NCBI RefSeq assembly: GCF_964031245.1
Contig: NZ_OZ035017.1
Span: 589,402 to 653,401 of the forward strand
Reading direction: 5' to 3'
DNA from: Rickettsiella endosymbiont of Miltochrista miniata
Lineage (GTDB): Bacteria; Pseudomonadota; Gammaproteobacteria; Diplorickettsiales; Diplorickettsiaceae
DNA length: 64,000 nt
Below, one piece after another: positions 20,701-28,387 of the stretch (positions are counted from its first letter, which is position 1; every line of letters begins with the position of its first letter). The notes beneath the pieces are model-generated. The model saw only the letters and a list, made by a program, of their open reading frames with translations, had not been told where the DNA came from and searched no databases. The translations under genes were made by a program, and so were the position numbers.

Positions 20701-20810
20701 CTTGGTTGGCGAATGCAGTATTAGGCTCTACGGTGCAAAAAATTGCACAAACATCCTATCATATTACTGGATCTTGGAGTAAACCCGACGTGGTCAAAAC
20801 CTCTGCTTAA
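17787..20810 (+). CDS. yhdP: YhdP/AsmA-like protein (putative intermembrane phospholipid transporter)
   Basis: 1007-residue large protein with a single N-terminal membrane segment (about residues 10-32) and a long beta-rich repeat region ending in an AsmA-like C-terminus with LPVIVGLAGGPVAGVVAWLAN. This matches the YhdP family (DUF3971 plus AsmA_2), a bridge-like protein that moves phospholipids from inner to outer membrane. It is about 250 residues shorter than the E. coli protein. The gene stands alone between the divergent GT2 gene and a small unknown gene. Identification by domain order and the C-terminal signature is solid; transport itself is known only from homologues. Confidence 0.85.
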   Translation: MKQLLYSLSRLLIVFLTSSIVFFALVVVTGRILTPYLNKQVQGVSNLAARVLHKPVQIKQFSVAWQGLTPIFHGSDVIIWDDTRTYPLLSVKQLNIAIDIFHSLLSGSIKLAAISVNGIELVAHQTKDNQLVFTGISTLFDQSSLPNSNATNELIAWFLAEPQLSLDNVGLTFYPKSGPVWPPMRIILLLKNSGDRHQLSGRLRFVQEKLSEFSFKVDLKGSPLSSSQNHLSGPIYLHGENVFLDRWFNQWKPTLQLQNARTNFKIWADWQFDHFTQFQGLISSLQAASIKINKQPAITFLPFSTHILWQTTQQDSWSIDAIFHDFGVQAWQKIPGIQGLDTYLHMTPTMGNIIAHANDCRIDFNKLFKAPIHLDSLTSQLNWQQKDGEWIIQAPQFEATNQDVAVNSQFSLLISKLASQSQISLLAHIKIHNSTHIAYYLPQTLLGPELKHWLSTAINKGSGLGSLVLQGPTNQFPFDQHNGTFLVDAQITDANLNYQRAWPSLKKINGELIFSGRQMHVLIDTAELLNINLKNIKANIPIIKKNVQGILHIDSGEMNTRLEKGQAFLVATPLARRTLGQLKNLILAGPLQLSMQIAIPLESGKQKLNLLGRAQIENAKLKIPAHDIQLDQLTGPFTFNQDGVSAQKLTGILWKKPIELTIHSAPNLQIIIHYDDILTNLKPEQNGWRFSIDNQTAKGTVLIPNSNLQPILANFDMINLDSSIESNETNTWNFKQLPKINLSAREVRYKEINFGAVQLKLNPILGGVLVRELNAGDANYHLIASGAWHTQERNSTELIGQLDSANLSNFLRNWGLPASIVAEQAHMRFNLNWQGAPYQFSFTKLRGHFSFNATNGQIVDIGSSNEAKLNFGRLLTFLSIQSLTKRLQLDFSDLKTKGFDFTNLQGNFTLRNGNAITRDVTIEGPVASISIAGRIGMLNKDYDLVIKVVPHFTSSLPVIVGLAGGPVAGVVAWLANAVLGSTVQKIAQTSYHITGSWSKPDVVKTSA

Positions 20811-20914
20811 AAATTGAGATTGAAATACACAAAATAGTTTACCTAAACAATTTATTACGATAAATTGCCGTACTTTCCAGATTAATCTAATTTCATATAA
20901 AAAAAAGGATGGTT

Positions 20915-21742
20915 ATGTTTGACCTTTCGGCTAAAGATTTTTCTAATAAGTATTACTACAAAGATAAGACTATAGCCAAGACATGTAATTGGTTTTATAG
21001 TTTAGATTGCAAATCGGGTGAAGGATTGGTTAATAAATTACTGAAGAAATTGAATGAAATTTTTATAGTAAAAAATACTCCTAAAAATCAAAGAAAAAAA
21101 GAATTTGAATTCTATCTTGAATTTATTTTAAAAAAATGTATTAACGTTAATCGTAGTTTTTCTGATGCCGTTTGGTTTTTGTCAATTTGGTTAGAAATAT
21201 CTCCAGATACTCTTTTAAACGTATTACAACATAATGAACTAAAGCAGTTTTTTAATAGAACCGAATATGATCATGAAGGGTTAAATTGGTATTTTCCAGA
21301 ATTACTGCATAAATTTACAGCTGTAGTAAAAGAACCGGTTATTGCCGATGAAAATTTGAGTTATTTATTTGAAACTTTCGGTTTTTTTAGCATGCCAGAG
21401 ATTTTTGTCACAGATGTTATTGGTTATGATCGATTAGAGCAGTGTGTTAAAGAAAGCCCTTTTATTTTTAGACAGGCGTTATTATCGAAAATGTATGAGT
21501 TTCTTGAACGGAATAAAACCATTGATATAGGATCGATTAGCCGGACATTCTTAAACAATAGTCTAACAATTAATGATAAAAACAATATTAAAGCTAAACT
21601 AGAACTAGAGAGGGAAAAGGAGCGTCAGGAGTTAATTTCGTACATACAAAATGGCGGCCTTTTTACTTATCGAAATGGTCATTCAAATGAAGGTGAATTC
21701 AATACTCATAAATCTTATGTTAGAGGCATTAGTAACTATTAA
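20915..21742 (+). CDS. Hypothetical protein (275 aa)
   Basis: 275 residues, rich in aromatic and charged residues, with no signal peptide or membrane span. The ATG at 20915 has AAGGA 5 bases upstream and is preferred to the ATG at 20909, which is too close to that site. The predicted secondary structure is mostly helical; a charged stretch near the C-terminus (LELEREKERQELISYIQ) may form a coiled coil. No domain is recognised. It is separated by only 59 bases from tldD, but a hairpin lies in the gap. An accessory or effector-like role is possible in an intracellular bacterium, but nothing in the sequence proves this. Confidence 0.65.
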   Translation: MFDLSAKDFSNKYYYKDKTIAKTCNWFYSLDCKSGEGLVNKLLKKLNEIFIVKNTPKNQRKKEFEFYLEFILKKCINVNRSFSDAVWFLSIWLEISPDTLLNVLQHNELKQFFNRTEYDHEGLNWYFPELLHKFTAVVKEPVIADENLSYLFETFGFFSMPEIFVTDVIGYDRLEQCVKESPFIFRQALLSKMYEFLERNKTIDIGSISRTFLNNSLTINDKNNIKAKLELEREKERQELISYIQNGGLFTYRNGHSNEGEFNTHKSYVRGISNY

Positions 21743-21768
21743 ATTTGCTTGCGCCAAGCCTAAAATTG

Positions 21769-21795
21769 CATCCTGACTTCAGCTAAGTTAGGATG
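21769..21795 (+). promoter_or_regulatory. Hairpin covering the tldD ribosome binding site
   Basis: CATCCTGACTT (21769-21779) pairs with AAGTTAGGATG (21785-21795) over a 5-base loop with a single mismatch. The right arm contains the AGGA that serves the tldD start at 21802. There is no T-run, so it is unlikely to be a terminator. Confidence 0.5.
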
Positions 21796-21801
21796 ACGAA
21801 C

Positions 21802-23250
21802 ATGATAAAGAATAATCTTACTTTGGCCCGTGAAACACTGTTGGACCCCGCTGGATTGACGGAAAATCAGTTGCAAGTGATTTTAGGTCGTTTATTAACG
21901 CCTAAAGTTGATATGGCGGATCTTTATTTTCAAGCCACGCAATTAGAGAGTTGGGTATTAGAAGATAGTATCGTCAAAAACGGTAGTTTTAATATCGAAC
22001 GGGGGGTTGGCGTGCGCGCCATCAGTGGCGAAAAGACTGGTTTTGCCTATTCAGATGATATTTTATTACCCGCTTTAGAATCAGCCGCCACGATGGCAGC
22101 GAGTATTGCTAGAACAGGACAGCATGGTCAAATCCATGCCTGGCAGAAAAATCCGCTTTTAAAGCCTTTATATGAACCGATTAATCCTATTTCTACCTGG
22201 ACAGAACTGCAGAAATTAAGTTTACTCCGCGAAATAGACGAAGTGGCACGTGCTAGCGATCCACGTATTAAACACGTCAATGTTAGTTTAGTCGGTGCAC
22301 AAGAAGTGGTCTTAGTGATTAATAGTGATGGCCGCATGGCAGCTGATATTCGCCCGCTAGTGCGTTTAAATATTAGCGTCATAGCCGAAGACAAAGGTTT
22401 GCGCGAACAAGGTTTTGCCGGTGGTGGTGGCAGAACCGATTATAGTTATTTTATTAAAGATCAGGTGGCAACTGACTTAGCAAAAGAAGCAGTTCGTTTA
22501 GCACTTCTGAATTTAGATGCCGTAAAAGCGCCTGCGGGTAGTATGCCAGTCGTGTTAGGTCCCGGTTGGCCGGGTGTTTTATTGCATGAGGCGGTGGGTC
22601 ATGGTTTAGAAGGAGATTTCAACCGTAAAGGCAGCTCTGCATTTTCCGGCCGAATTGGAGAACGTGTTGCCTCAGCAGGTTGTACGGTAGTTGATGATGG
22701 AACGATTCCTTATCGGCGTGGATCGCTGACGATTGATGACGAAGGTACGCCTACACAGCGTACCGTTTTAATTGAGAAAGGCATTTTAAAGGCCTATATG
22801 ATGGATAAATTAAATGCGCGCTTGATGGGTACGCAATCGACAGGCAATGGTCGCCGCGAATCGTTTGCACATTTGCCGATGCCGCGTATGACTAATACCT
22901 ATATGTTGCCAGGTCCGTACGTTCCAGAAGAAATTATTGCAACGGTTAAAAAAGGGATTTATGCAGTGAATTTCTCCGGTGGACAAGTGGATATTACGTC
23001 AGGAAAATTTGTATTTTCCGCCTGTGAAGCATACTTGATTGAAAACGGTCAAGTGACACGACCGGTTAAAGGAGCGACTTTAATTGGCAATGGTCCTGAT
23101 GTGCTAACGCAAGTTTCTATGATCGGCAATGACCTCAAATTAGATAGCGGCATTGGTAGTTGTGGTAAAGAAGGCCAGAGTGTTCCCGTAGGTGTCGGAC
23201 AACCGACATTAAAAATAGATGCTTTAACAGTCGGTGGTACTGCTATTTAA
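21802..23250 (+). CDS. tldD: Metalloprotease TldD
   Basis: 482-residue TldD of the TldD/TldE protease, which degrades unfolded peptides and trims RiPP precursors such as microcin B17. The zinc motif [12 protein letters not shown] is intact, followed by [21 protein letters not shown] and the glycine-rich C-terminus typical of the family. The ATG at 21802 is preferred over 21793 since AGGA lies about 9 bases upstream. The partner gene tldE (pmbA) is not in this window. A stem-loop covers the ribosome site, which suggests regulated translation. The next gene, msbA, starts 12 bases downstream. Confidence 0.95.
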   Translation: MIKNNLTLARETLLDPAGLTENQLQVILGRLLTPKVDMADLYFQATQLESWVLEDSIVKNGSFNIERGVGVRAISGEKTGFAYSDDILLPALESAATMAASIARTGQHGQIHAWQKNPLLKPLYEPINPISTWTELQKLSLLREIDEVARASDPRIKHVNVSLVGAQEVVLVINSDGRMAADIRPLVRLNISVIAEDKGLREQGFAGGGGRTDYSYFIKDQVATDLAKEAVRLALLNLDAVKAPAGSMPVVLGPGWPGVLLHEAVGHGLEGDFNRKGSSAFSGRIGERVASAGCTVVDDGTIPYRRGSLTIDDEGTPTQRTVLIEKGILKAYMMDKLNARLMGTQSTGNGRRESFAHLPMPRMTNTYMLPGPYVPEEIIATVKKGIYAVNFSGGQVDITSGKFVFSACEAYLIENGQVTRPVKGATLIGNGPDVLTQVSMIGNDLKLDSGIGSCGKEGQSVPVGVGQPTLKIDALTVGGTAI

Positions 23251-23262
23251 TCAAGAAAAGCT

Positions 23263-25011
23263 ATGACACAACAATATATATCGCAAAACCACAATGGGTT
23301 TTCCAGTTATCGACGTTTGCTACATTATCTGCGGCGTTATTTGGGTTGGTTTTTATTAGGTATCATTGGAACTATTTTATTAGCCAGCACCGATGCTGGG
23401 CTTATTTGGTTTTTAAAACCCTTGCTTAATAAAGGTTTTGTCGCTAAAGACGAACATTTTATCCATTATCTGCCTTTTATTTTAATCTTTGCTTTTTTAA
23501 TACGCGGCGTAGCTAATTTTTCATCCAGTTATTGCTTAGCGCGCGTGGCAAGAAGTGTGGTGATGAATATACGACAAGACATACTGATTAAATTATTACG
23601 TTTACCCGCTAAATTTTATGACAATACAACCTCGGGTCAATTACTTTCTACCATTATTTACAATGTCGATCAAGTCGCTAATGCAAGTACCAATGCTTTA
23701 ATTACTTTGGTGCAAGAAAGTTTTTTTGTGCTTGGATTAATTGCAGTGATGTTAATGGAAAGTTGGCAATTGAGCCTATTATTTTTTATTACGGTACCGA
23801 CCATGATTTGGATTGCTCGCTATTCCAGTCGGCGTATGCGGAATTTGAATAATGCCGTTCAAGATTCTATGAGTGAACTGACACAAGTGGCAGAAGAAGT
23901 TATCGATGGTTACAAAGTAATTCGCACCTTTGGTGGTGAAGAATACGAAACTAAAAAATTTCAAACACTGCTAGAAAGGAATAGATTTCGCGAATTAAAA
24001 GTCGTGGTTACTAACTCTTTAGCAAGTTCAGCTATCCAGCTTATTGCCGGTGGAATTGCGGTGTTCACTATTTATCTGGCAATTTCGCATTTTACGCATA
24101 TTAATGCAGGCGAGTTCGCTGCGATGGTGACTTCGATGTTACTATTGTTAAAGCCTATGCGTAATTTAGCGGCGGTTAATAGCATCATACAGCGTGGTAT
24201 TGCTGCAGCGAGCAGCATTTTTAATTTATTAGATGAAAAAAATGAGTTAGATGAAGGTACACATACGCTTAACGTTCTTAAAGGCTGTTTAGAATACCGA
24301 GATGTTAGTTTTGCCTATTTACCTGAGCAACCTGTATTACAAGCTATTAGTTTTAAAATAAATTCTGGTGAAACCATCGCTTTAGTAGGGCGCTCAGGCA
24401 GTGGGAAATCTACTTTAGTGAATCTATTACCACGTTTTTACGATAATTATTTAGGAAAAATTTTAGTCGACGGTGTCGATATCCGGGAATTAAAGCTAAA
24501 AGATTTACGTAGCCAATTTGCTTTAGTATCCCAGCACGTTACTTTATTTAATGATACTATTGCACATAATATTGCTTATGGACAATTAAGCGAAGTAAGT
24601 GAATCTATGATAATACGTGCTGCAAAAGCAGCGCATGCCATGGAATTTATCGAACAATTACCGCAAGGACTTAATACTTTAATTGGCGAAAATGGTGTGT
24701 TACTATCAGGCGGTCAACGGCAAAGGATTGCAATTGCACGTGCACTACTTAAAAATTCTCCATTTTTAATCTTAGACGAAGCAACCTCTGCATTAGACAC
24801 CGAAGCTGAGCGCCATATACAAGCAGCGTTAGAAGAACTGATGCATAATCGTACTACGTTGGTCATTGCACATCGACTTTCCACGGTAGAAAGAGCTAAG
24901 CAAATTTTGGTTTTAGATGCCGGTCGTATCGTAGAAAGAGGGACACACCAAGAGTTACTCGCAAAAAATGGTTATTATGCCAAACTTTATAGCATGCAGT
25001 TTAGGGATTAG
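23263..25011 (+). CDS. msbA: Lipid A export ABC transporter MsbA
   Basis: 582-residue half-transporter that flips lipid A-core across the inner membrane. The N-terminal six-helix domain (about residues 20-310) precedes an ATPase with Walker A GRSGSGKSTLV, the signature LSGGQRQRIAIARALL and Walker B FLILDEATSALD. Length and sequence fit MsbA rather than other exporters, and its setting beside LPS-core genes agrees. Start context is AAAGCT before the ATG, a weak ribosome site; coupling with tldD 12 bases upstream may help. lpxK, its frequent neighbour, is absent here. Confidence 0.9.
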   Translation: MTQQYISQNHNGFSSYRRLLHYLRRYLGWFLLGIIGTILLASTDAGLIWFLKPLLNKGFVAKDEHFIHYLPFILIFAFLIRGVANFSSSYCLARVARSVVMNIRQDILIKLLRLPAKFYDNTTSGQLLSTIIYNVDQVANASTNALITLVQESFFVLGLIAVMLMESWQLSLLFFITVPTMIWIARYSSRRMRNLNNAVQDSMSELTQVAEEVIDGYKVIRTFGGEEYETKKFQTLLERNRFRELKVVVTNSLASSAIQLIAGGIAVFTIYLAISHFTHINAGEFAAMVTSMLLLLKPMRNLAAVNSIIQRGIAAASSIFNLLDEKNELDEGTHTLNVLKGCLEYRDVSFAYLPEQPVLQAISFKINSGETIALVGRSGSGKSTLVNLLPRFYDNYLGKILVDGVDIRELKLKDLRSQFALVSQHVTLFNDTIAHNIAYGQLSEVSESMIIRAAKAAHAMEFIEQLPQGLNTLIGENGVLLSGGQRQRIAIARALLKNSPFLILDEATSALDTEAERHIQAALEELMHNRTTLVIAHRLSTVERAKQILVLDAGRIVERGTHQELLAKNGYYAKLYSMQFRD

Positions 25012-25049
25012 TTAAAGCTTTCAAAAATAATAAATTTATTTGAAGGATA

Positions 25050-27209
25050 ATGAAATTATTATGGATGATGATTATTTATATGGATTTTTTGTGGTATATA
25101 CTAAAAAGATATTCTCAATTTTTGATACCAATTTTTTTGGGTATTGCAGCGTTTATTTTGGTCACTGGAGGAAAAATTCTTTGGCCGAGTAATATTGATT
25201 GGCTTAGAGGGGATCAGTTAGAGGCCTTATTTGCTTGGGAATTTTTTAGATATACTCCAGTATTTCAAAATCCTTTAGGGACCAATTATCCCTATGGAAT
25301 GGGGCTAGGTGGGTCAGTTATCTATGGAGAACCACTGTTAATTTTTGCCTTTCCATTTAAACTATTTTCTAATTTACTACCCACTCCATTTCAATATGGG
25401 GGAATTTGGGTATTGCTGTGTTTTATCTTACAAGCGATTTTCTCAGGGAAATTACTAGAAAAAATAACTGCTAATCAATGGCTAAAATCCTTAGGAAGTA
25501 TCTTTTTTGTTTTATCCCCAGCTTTTCTTGCTCGTTGTAATGCAGGCGCATTTTTTGGCCAATGGCTGATTTTGGCCGCTATGTGGTTTTATCTATCTCC
25601 ACGTTTTCGCAGCTATGCATGGTGTGTCTTACTTTGTATAAGTAGTTTAGTACATGCTTATATTTTATTTATGTTGATGGCATTATGGGTAGCAGATTTA
25701 TTCAAAAGAATTATCTTAATTGAACTAACTTACCAAGAAATTATAAAACATATTTTGTTGACGGCCTTAATATTATTACTAGTGATGTGGCAAGCGGGTT
25801 ACTTTATGCTGCACGGCGGCTATGTAGCACCGGGTTTAGGGCTCTACCGAATGAATTTAGTATCATTTATTGATCCTTTTATTAAGGAAGGATCTCATAT
25901 TTTAGTCCCCCACTCGCATACAGCTGGAGATTACGAAGGGTATAGTTATTTAGGGTTGGGGATAATTATTCTAAGTATATTTGGATTAGCAGGATTTTTA
26001 AATCTAAAAAAACAACAACAAATAAAAATCATAGTTTCTAATATGAAAAAAATTGCTCCGATTCTCGGCGTATCTTTTTTATTAATGATATTTGCTTTAT
26101 CCAATAGAATTGTATTCGGTCAACATGAGTTATTTCAATATGAATTACCAGAAATTTTTGGCATATTTAGAGCTACAGGGCGAATGGCATTACCAATTTA
26201 CTATTTAATTTATTTAGGAATTTTTTATTTAATTGTTAAATGTTACAGAAACCCAACAAGCATTATATTAATTTTAATTTGCTTAGCTATACAAATTACT
26301 GATTTATCAAGAGCGCTTACTAAATTTAGACATTCTTGTAATAAAATCCATACTTATAATTTTCCGTTAAAATCTTCAATTTGGTTACAAGCAGCCAATA
26401 AATATAAGAAAATTTTTTATACCTTGCCAGAACCCGATCCCGATCAGTGGGATTGGAAGGCACTTGCAGGTTATGCAGCATTTAACAAATTAAGTATTAA
26501 TGCAGGATATTTTGCTAGACAAGACACTGAAATTTTTAATAAAAAAAAAATTTCATTGATGAATAAACTAATTCTTGGCGAACTTGATAAAGATGCATTT
26601 TATATTGTAAAAGATAAAAATATACTACGATTTATAGTAAATGAAAAAATGAATCTTCCTTATAAAATATGTAAAACTGATGGTTATTTTCTAGTGTTAC
26701 CGAATTGGACTGAAAATTTTACTAAAACTGAGCAATACAAATTAGAAAATTATCAGGCTTACATATTAGGTACGCATATTTTCTTTCGAAAAATGGACGA
26801 AAACTCTAAAAATAATGTAATTCTAGTAAAAGGGTGGAGCGCTCCGGAAGAGAACGGAACTTGGACAGATGGTAATAGTTTGATGGTACTGCAATTAGAT
26901 AAAAAAACAGATTCTGATTTAATTTTGAAGATTGAAGGATCTCCTTATATAAATGTTGAGCATCCTACTTTAGAAGTAGATATTGTGGTTAATCATAAAA
27001 ATCTTGAACATGTAACTTATAATATAGATGATTCCCCAAGTAATAAACAAATTGAAATTCCAAAGTCTCTCATAACTGATAATAATTTATTAAGCATTGA
27101 ATTTAAGTTTAAAAATGCTGTTTCACCGAAACAGCTTAAATTAAGCTCAGATAATCGCAAATTAGGACTTTTTATTTTATCTTTAAATTTAACTAAAAAA
27201 ATAAATTAA
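25050..27209 (+). CDS. DUF6311-type polytopic membrane protein, copy 1 (putative GT-C glycosyltransferase)
   Basis: 719 residues: about ten to twelve membrane segments in the first 420 residues, then a soluble C-terminal domain of about 300 residues. The loop after the first helix, LEALFAWEFFRYTPVFQNPLG, followed by NYPYGMGLGG and PFQYGGIWVLLCFILQ, matches the DUF6311 pattern. Such proteins are thought to be GT-C enzymes using polyprenyl-phosphate sugars on the periplasmic side. A paralogue lies at 28388-30520 with a GtrB-like gene in between. AAGGATA stands just before the ATG. Function is inferred from topology and neighbours. Confidence 0.78.
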   Translation: MKLLWMMIIYMDFLWYILKRYSQFLIPIFLGIAAFILVTGGKILWPSNIDWLRGDQLEALFAWEFFRYTPVFQNPLGTNYPYGMGLGGSVIYGEPLLIFAFPFKLFSNLLPTPFQYGGIWVLLCFILQAIFSGKLLEKITANQWLKSLGSIFFVLSPAFLARCNAGAFFGQWLILAAMWFYLSPRFRSYAWCVLLCISSLVHAYILFMLMALWVADLFKRIILIELTYQEIIKHILLTALILLLVMWQAGYFMLHGGYVAPGLGLYRMNLVSFIDPFIKEGSHILVPHSHTAGDYEGYSYLGLGIIILSIFGLAGFLNLKKQQQIKIIVSNMKKIAPILGVSFLLMIFALSNRIVFGQHELFQYELPEIFGIFRATGRMALPIYYLIYLGIFYLIVKCYRNPTSIILILICLAIQITDLSRALTKFRHSCNKIHTYNFPLKSSIWLQAANKYKKIFYTLPEPDPDQWDWKALAGYAAFNKLSINAGYFARQDTEIFNKKKISLMNKLILGELDKDAFYIVKDKNILRFIVNEKMNLPYKICKTDGYFLVLPNWTENFTKTEQYKLENYQAYILGTHIFFRKMDENSKNNVILVKGWSAPEENGTWTDGNSLMVLQLDKKTDSDLILKIEGSPYINVEHPTLEVDIVVNHKNLEHVTYNIDDSPSNKQIEIPKSLITDNNLLSIEFKFKNAVSPKQLKLSSDNRKLGLFILSLNLTKKIN

Positions 27210-27286
27210 TAGTTATGAACATGTTTACTGCGCGGTTATATTTTATATCTAATAAAACATAAACGTAATTATTAAGGTGTTTAAGT

Positions 27287-28276
27287 ATGGAAAAATTTGA
27301 TGTAGTTACAAAATTGTCAGTTGTGGTCCCGATATATGAGGAAGAAAAAAATATTATTCCCTTTTTAGATCGTCTACAAAAAGTTTTAGACGGTTTAATA
27401 ATAAATTATGAAATAATATTTTGCCTTGATCCTTCCTCAGATAAATCTGAAATAATTATTAAAGAACAAATGAAATATAATTCTGCAATTAAATTGATTT
27501 TATTTTCGCGTAAATTTGGCCAGCCAGCGGCAACCATAGCAGGTATTCTAAATTGTAAAGGAGAAGCATGTGTGGTCATAGATGTAGACCTGCAAGATCC
27601 ACCTGAATTAATTAAAGATTTGTATCATAAACTTAATGAAGGGTATGAAGTTGTTTATGCAACTCGCCGATCCAGGAAAGGGGAATCCTTGCTAAAAAAA
27701 ACTATAGCCTATCTTGGCTATATATTAATTGCTAAATTAAGTGAGGTACATATTCCACGTAATACCGGGGATTTTAGAATAATTTCGCGTCGCGTGATTG
27801 AACAATTACGACAGTTACATGAAAAACATGGATTTCTAAGAGGGTTAGTTGCTTTTGTAGGTTTTAGTCAAACCTATATAGAGTTTGATAGAAATCCAAG
27901 ATTATTCGGTAAAAGTAATTATAATCGATATTTAGGAGCCTTTAAACTTGCTATAAATGGCCTTATAAGTTTTAGTACTCGCCCATTACAGATAATGTCT
28001 ATAATAGGTTTTTTTATTGCTTTTTTTGGATTTTGTTTAGGAGGTTTTTTTCTATTGCAAAAAATAATTGGCGTGAACTTAACGCCTGGATTATCGACAA
28101 CTATTTTAGCAATTACATTTTTTTCAGGGATTCAATTATTATTTTTAGGTTTAATGGGAGAATATATTGGCCGTATCTACGACGAAGTTAAATGTAGGCC
28201 AATGTATATCATCGACACTATTTTTGAAAAAAACAAGGCTAATGTATCATATATAGTTGAGAAAGTTGAATCATGA
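27287..28276 (+). CDS. GtrB-like polyprenyl-phosphate glycosyltransferase
   Basis: 329 residues. The N-terminal GT2 domain starts LSVVVPIYEEEKNIIPFLDRL and has the DXD-type VDVDLQDPPELIK plus the RKFGQPAATIAGI stretch common to GtrB/DPM1. Two C-terminal membrane helices (about residues 235-260 and 270-300) end with LMGEYIGRIYDEVKCRPMY, a signature of GtrB. These enzymes load a sugar onto undecaprenyl phosphate in the cytoplasm. The two flanking DUF6311-type proteins could be the enzymes that use the product after flipping. No gtrA-type flippase gene is seen nearby. Confidence 0.88.
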   Translation: MEKFDVVTKLSVVVPIYEEEKNIIPFLDRLQKVLDGLIINYEIIFCLDPSSDKSEIIIKEQMKYNSAIKLILFSRKFGQPAATIAGILNCKGEACVVIDVDLQDPPELIKDLYHKLNEGYEVVYATRRSRKGESLLKKTIAYLGYILIAKLSEVHIPRNTGDFRIISRRVIEQLRQLHEKHGFLRGLVAFVGFSQTYIEFDRNPRLFGKSNYNRYLGAFKLAINGLISFSTRPLQIMSIIGFFIAFFGFCLGGFFLLQKIIGVNLTPGLSTTILAITFFSGIQLLFLGLMGEYIGRIYDEVKCRPMYIIDTIFEKNKANVSYIVEKVES

Positions 28277-28387
28277 TTTTTATAATCTTCTATAAGTAAA
28301 TTATAGCTTTGTAAAGTAAATTTTAAGTATTTCTAAAATTAACAAAATAATTACTAAATATAAATATTTTTAACAAGGTCATCTTTC

